Assembly (NCBI GenBank): GCA_008000375.1
Contig: SMOI01000086.1
Location: 19,121 to 83,120 of the forward strand
Length of the DNA: 64,000 nt
Direction: 5' to 3'
DNA from: Poteriospumella lacustris
Taxonomy: Eukaryota; Sar; Chrysophyceae; Chromulinales; Dinobryaceae
A program made the position numbers and the translations under genes. The notes below the pieces were generated by a model. It searched no databases. It was not told the origin of the DNA and was given only the letters and a program-made list of their open reading frames with translations. Shown one piece after another: positions 61,197 to 64,000 of this stretch. Positions within the stretch are counted from its first letter, which is position 1; each line of letters opens with the position of its first letter.

Positions 61197-63080
61197 ATGT
61201 CATCGCCCAACCAGCAAATCGACCGCAATGCACCAGTTCTTCCAGAGCAACCCTCTCACAGTCGCATATCCGACGTTATCAGTCATCGAAAGGAGTACTC
61301 CCCCGCAGAAATGGCCATTTTATCGCACACAGAGGCCTATCGCCGCGAGCTCCTGCGCCTCACCAACGCGATGGCCTCGTTTCAGCCCGCCAAAGCGCCG
61401 TGGAAAGCCATCGCCCTGCACCAGTGGCTGAAGGACTTCTTCGTGCCGCTGATCGAGCACTCGGAGCGCATCAAGGCCGACATCGTCATCGCGCACTACG
61501 ACGACCTCGGCTACCGCATCGCCGGCTACGACACGCAGCCGCAGCGCTTCCTCGCCGACAGCTTCCAACACGTGCTGCGCGTCTCCCAGCGCCTGCACGA
61601 CCTCGCCATCGCCGACGACGTGACCACGATGCCGCTGGAGGAGACGAACCAGCTGACCGACCAGCTGCAGCGCGAGGTGCGCTCCATCTACCACGACCTG
61701 TGCTTCCACTACGACGAGGAGGAGCGCGTCCTCGTCTACATCCTCGCCAAGGAGGGCGTCGACCTGTGGCACCAGGCGCTGCTCGGCGACGAGAAGCAGT
61801 CGCGGAAGGCGACCTACGCGCAGCAGTACCACCGCAAGCACCGTCGGAAATACGGCGGCGGCGGCGGCAGCGACAAGGCGAAGAAGGCGGCGGCCGAAGA
61901 CAGCGCGGCCGAGCACCGCAACCTGCGCCTCGCCTGCGTGATGCACGCTGCAGGCTACAAGCCGCCGGCGGCGAAGGCGGAGTCGCGGGCGTCGCTGCTG
62001 TCGGTGCAGAAGCAGTTTCTGCTGAGCCAGCAGCAGCAGAAGCCGCCGGCGGAGGCCGCCCCGACGGACGGCGTCGTCGAGGACTTCCACACGCCGCACG
62101 GCAGCCCCAAGGCCAGTCCCGGCAAGGCGACGTCGTCCGCGCCGGGCAGTCCGAAGCACCACGCGTCGCCGGGGCTCCACCCGCCGGCGTATTTCTGCCA
62201 GAGCCCGACGCACCAGGCGCCGCTGCTGGAGACGCCGTGGTGCGGCGCGGACGTGCTGCCGGGCCTGCTGCAGCTCGTGCCGTGGTTCACGCGCAGCTTC
62301 CGCTTGCCGACGTACGCGGCGCGGTACGAGCACTACCGCGACCTGATCGTGTCGCTGTACGAGCTGGACCAGGCGCTGGCCGCGCGCGGCGCGCAGCAGC
62401 AGACGGTCTACGGCCAGCCGTCCGCCCGGCGCTACAACGGCAACATGAAGGCGCTGCTGCTGCGCCGCCAGTCCTCCTTCCTCCCCACCGCCGCCAGCGC
62501 GGGCGCCACACCGGCGGCGGCGCCGTGGGCGTGCTTCGCGTGCACGCGGCCCGGCGCCAGCGACGTCGTCCTCGACGCGCACGGCGACGCGGTGCGGCGC
62601 AGCGACCGCTCGAGCGGCAAGTCCAGCGACCGCGTCATCAAGCGCGACACGTCGCGCACGATGCCGAAGACGGTGTCGTCGATCTCGCTGTCGCTGTCGT
62701 CGTACTCGTCGCACTCGCACGGCTCGCCCTCGCCGAAGCAGCCGCGGCTGCCGCAGCCGTCGCAGCCGTCGCAGCCGTCGCCGCAGTCGCCCAACAGCAG
62801 CAGCTACAGCATCGGCGGCCACAACGCGTCGTTCTTCTTCAGCAAAGCGACGTCCTCGCCGCCGCGCATCGCACCGTCCGACGCCGACGACGCCGCCGAC
62901 GACGACGTCGCCTCGACGATGCCGCTCGGCAGCGCCAGCGGCAGCCACCAGAACCTGCCGCAGCTCGCGCGTTCGTCGAGTTCGTCGAAGCGGACGGCGC
63001 CGTCGCCCCTGTCGCCCGCCGCGGCGCTGTCGTTTTCGCAGAAGTCGTCGCTGGAGGCGATGGTCGTCATCGCCGAGTAG
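61197..63080 (+). CDS. Hemerythrin-like protein 2
   Basis: 627 residues, single exon, paralogue of the gene at 49561. Matching elements: SHTEAYRREL (H44), PWKAIALHQWLKDFFVPLIE then HSER (about 68-91), DLCFHYDEEERVLVYILAKE (about 167-186) with the H...EEE helix, and PWCG at about 345. Between them lies a Lys/His/Gly-rich insertion (HRKHRRKYGGGGGSDKAKK) and Gln-rich stretches. The C-terminal 250 residues are Ser/Pro-rich with SQPSQPSQPSPQSP repeats. Same caution on metal binding as for copy 1; conservation of the three motifs across two diverged paralogues is the best support for a functional bundle. Confidence 0.5.
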   Translation: MSSPNQQIDRNAPVLPEQPSHSRISDVISHRKEYSPAEMAILSHTEAYRRELLRLTNAMASFQPAKAPWKAIALHQWLKDFFVPLIEHSERIKADIVIAHYDDLGYRIAGYDTQPQRFLADSFQHVLRVSQRLHDLAIADDVTTMPLEETNQLTDQLQREVRSIYHDLCFHYDEEERVLVYILAKEGVDLWHQALLGDEKQSRKATYAQQYHRKHRRKYGGGGGSDKAKKAAAEDSAAEHRNLRLACVMHAAGYKPPAAKAESRASLLSVQKQFLLSQQQQKPPAEAAPTDGVVEDFHTPHGSPKASPGKATSSAPGSPKHHASPGLHPPAYFCQSPTHQAPLLETPWCGADVLPGLLQLVPWFTRSFRLPTYAARYEHYRDLIVSLYELDQALAARGAQQQTVYGQPSARRYNGNMKALLLRRQSSFLPTAASAGATPAAAPWACFACTRPGASDVVLDAHGDAVRRSDRSSGKSSDRVIKRDTSRTMPKTVSSISLSLSSYSSHSHGSPSPKQPRLPQPSQPSQPSPQSPNSSSYSIGGHNASFFFSKATSSPPRIAPSDADDAADDDVASTMPLGSASGSHQNLPQLARSSSSSKRTAPSPLSPAAALSFSQKSSLEAMVVIAE

Positions 63081-63536
63081 CGCTCGGTGGCCGCTCTGCC
63101 CCCCCCCCCCCCGGCGGGGCCGCCCCCCCCCCCCCCCCCCCCCGCACCGCCATTGTTGTTCACTGTAATAGAATGCTTAGATACTCTCTTTGGTTTCATC
63201 GTCAGACAGAACAGGCGACGCAACGTCCGTGTGAGGCTTGTGAGTTCTGAGTGGGTGTGTTGTGTGTTACGAATGGGAAGATGCACAAACGTTCAGTACA
63301 TACACGCAGATCGAAAAGAAAAATATGGAACACCCTCACAGCCCCCACCGGAAACAGTGATGAACGCGAGAAAATAAAAAACTCCACAATAACTGACCGC
63401 GGAAAATAAAAAAGAAAATGGAACAAAAAATATTACAAAACGAAACGATTCACGTTGCAAACTAAAAATCAACTACACTCGCACACACGTCGACGCTCGT
63501 TCAGAGAGAAAGAGAGAGAAAGAGAAAGAGACTTTT
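63081..63536. other. Intergenic with two poly-C runs
   Basis: About 455 bp between convergent genes. C14 at 63099-63112 and C21 at 63123-63143, separated by GGCGGGGCCG; further on an AT-rich stretch and a GAGAGAAAGAGAGAGAAAG microsatellite (about 63503-63528). Confidence 0.7.
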
Positions 63537-63998
63537 CTAATACGAAGCGGAAGAGGAGCGATTGATGGCACGAAGGCCATGATTTTGATGAAAGACGATT
63601 TGTGGGACTTGTTGCGGTGGTGGCTGCTGCGGTGGGTGTTGTTGAGGTGGATATTCGACGGAGGATTCTTTCCAGAGTACCTGCTGCTGCAGTGAATCCT
63701 GGTGTAGCGAATCTTGCTGAAGCAGTAGCAGGAATGCATCGGTCGGTTGCGAGTTGGAGGGATGCAAGACCATCGACGGCGATGAAAATTGACTCGGGGC
63801 CATCGATGAATGGCCACTGCTACTGCCCACCGAAGAAATGGAATGTTGGGGATGCATCATGGGATAGGAGGTCAAGGGTACCTCTCCGTCTGGCGGCGGA
63901 TGGTAATGGTCGGGGCCGGTGTCATGGCCACGCGAACGGCGTCGAGGAGGTGTCGAAACCACTGGTATTTCCTGCGGCAGTGGCTGTTCCAGGTTCAT
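63537..63998 (-). CDS. Gln/Pro-rich protein, partial at window edge
   Basis: 153 codons from an ATG at 63998, two bases from the window end, so upstream exons may exist. Composition is Gln, Pro, Ser and His-rich (QDSLHQDSLQQQVLW, PPQQHPPQQPPPQQVPQ), with PPRRRSRGHDTG near the start. It looks like the disordered C-terminus of a regulatory protein. No domain recognised. Confidence 0.4.
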   Translation of the reverse strand: MNLEQPLPQEIPVVSTPPRRRSRGHDTGPDHYHPPPDGEVPLTSYPMMHPQHSISSVGSSSGHSSMAPSQFSSPSMVLHPSNSQPTDAFLLLLQQDSLHQDSLQQQVLWKESSVEYPPQQHPPQQPPPQQVPQIVFHQNHGLRAINRSSSASY

Positions 63999-64000
63999 TA

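Noticed and set aside
61320-62948. 542-codon minus-strand open frame
   Set aside because: Antisense of hemerythrin-like gene 2.

Overview
This is a window of a GC-rich eukaryotic nuclear genome, almost certainly from a unicellular protist. The evidence is short GT-AG introns (mostly 60-100 nt), a ubiquitin-ribosomal L40 fusion gene, an INCENP homologue, Ku70, UTP11, DPM2 and a complex I NDUFB9 subunit, together with dense GC3-biased genes that cast long open shadows on the opposite strand. The lineage is uncertain. PSxQP-type tandem repeats, BspA/DUF285 repeats and a soluble-adenylyl-cyclase-like giant protein would fit a stramenopile, an amoebozoan or a related protist. No organelle, bacterial operon, CRISPR array or tRNA was seen.

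Layout. 0-5.7 kb holds compact housekeeping genes: INCENP C-terminus, NDUFB9, DPM2 and an unrecognised four-exon gene. 5.9-15.5 kb is a nested segmental duplication. Two near-identical genes for a TROVE/DUF2828-like plus VWA protein lie in direct orientation, and between them two ubiquitin-L40 genes sit on 921-bp inverted-repeat arms around a 263-bp spacer. 15.9-22.7 kb holds Ku70, a bestrophin-like channel, UTP11 and a cold-shock-domain protein with a mitochondrial-type leader. 24.1-32.3 kb is one giant minus-strand gene with two class III cyclase domains and an ATPase domain, resembling ADCY10. 33.4-36.8 kb encodes a secreted LRR domain fused to a multi-pass membrane domain, with lower GC than its neighbours. 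38.3-44.8 kb holds a coiled-coil protein, two small unknown proteins and an EPS15-like endocytic adaptor with about twenty DPF motifs.

45-49.5 kb and 52-58 kb are accessory in character: lower GC, inverted and direct repeats, a perfect 56-bp hairpin, a candidate PD-(D/E)XK nuclease gene plus a relic of the same family, an intact and a decayed BspA-repeat gene, and a small membrane protein. Two paralogous hemerythrin-like proteins (49.6 and 61.2 kb) flank the second accessory stretch, with an ankyrin-repeat gene between them that carries two frameshifts. All three frameshifts I found (two in the ankyrin gene, one in the cyclase gene) are in the same direction, as if one base were missing each time, which suggests assembly errors.

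Functionally most genes are unrelated housekeeping loci. The recurring theme is recent local duplication: the VWA gene, ubiquitin-L40, BspA genes, hemerythrin-like genes, nuclease relic and repeated ORFs. The best candidates for something undescribed are the duplicated TROVE-like/VWA protein with its divergence island beside the metal site, the PD-(D/E)XK protein, and the hemerythrin-like pair.
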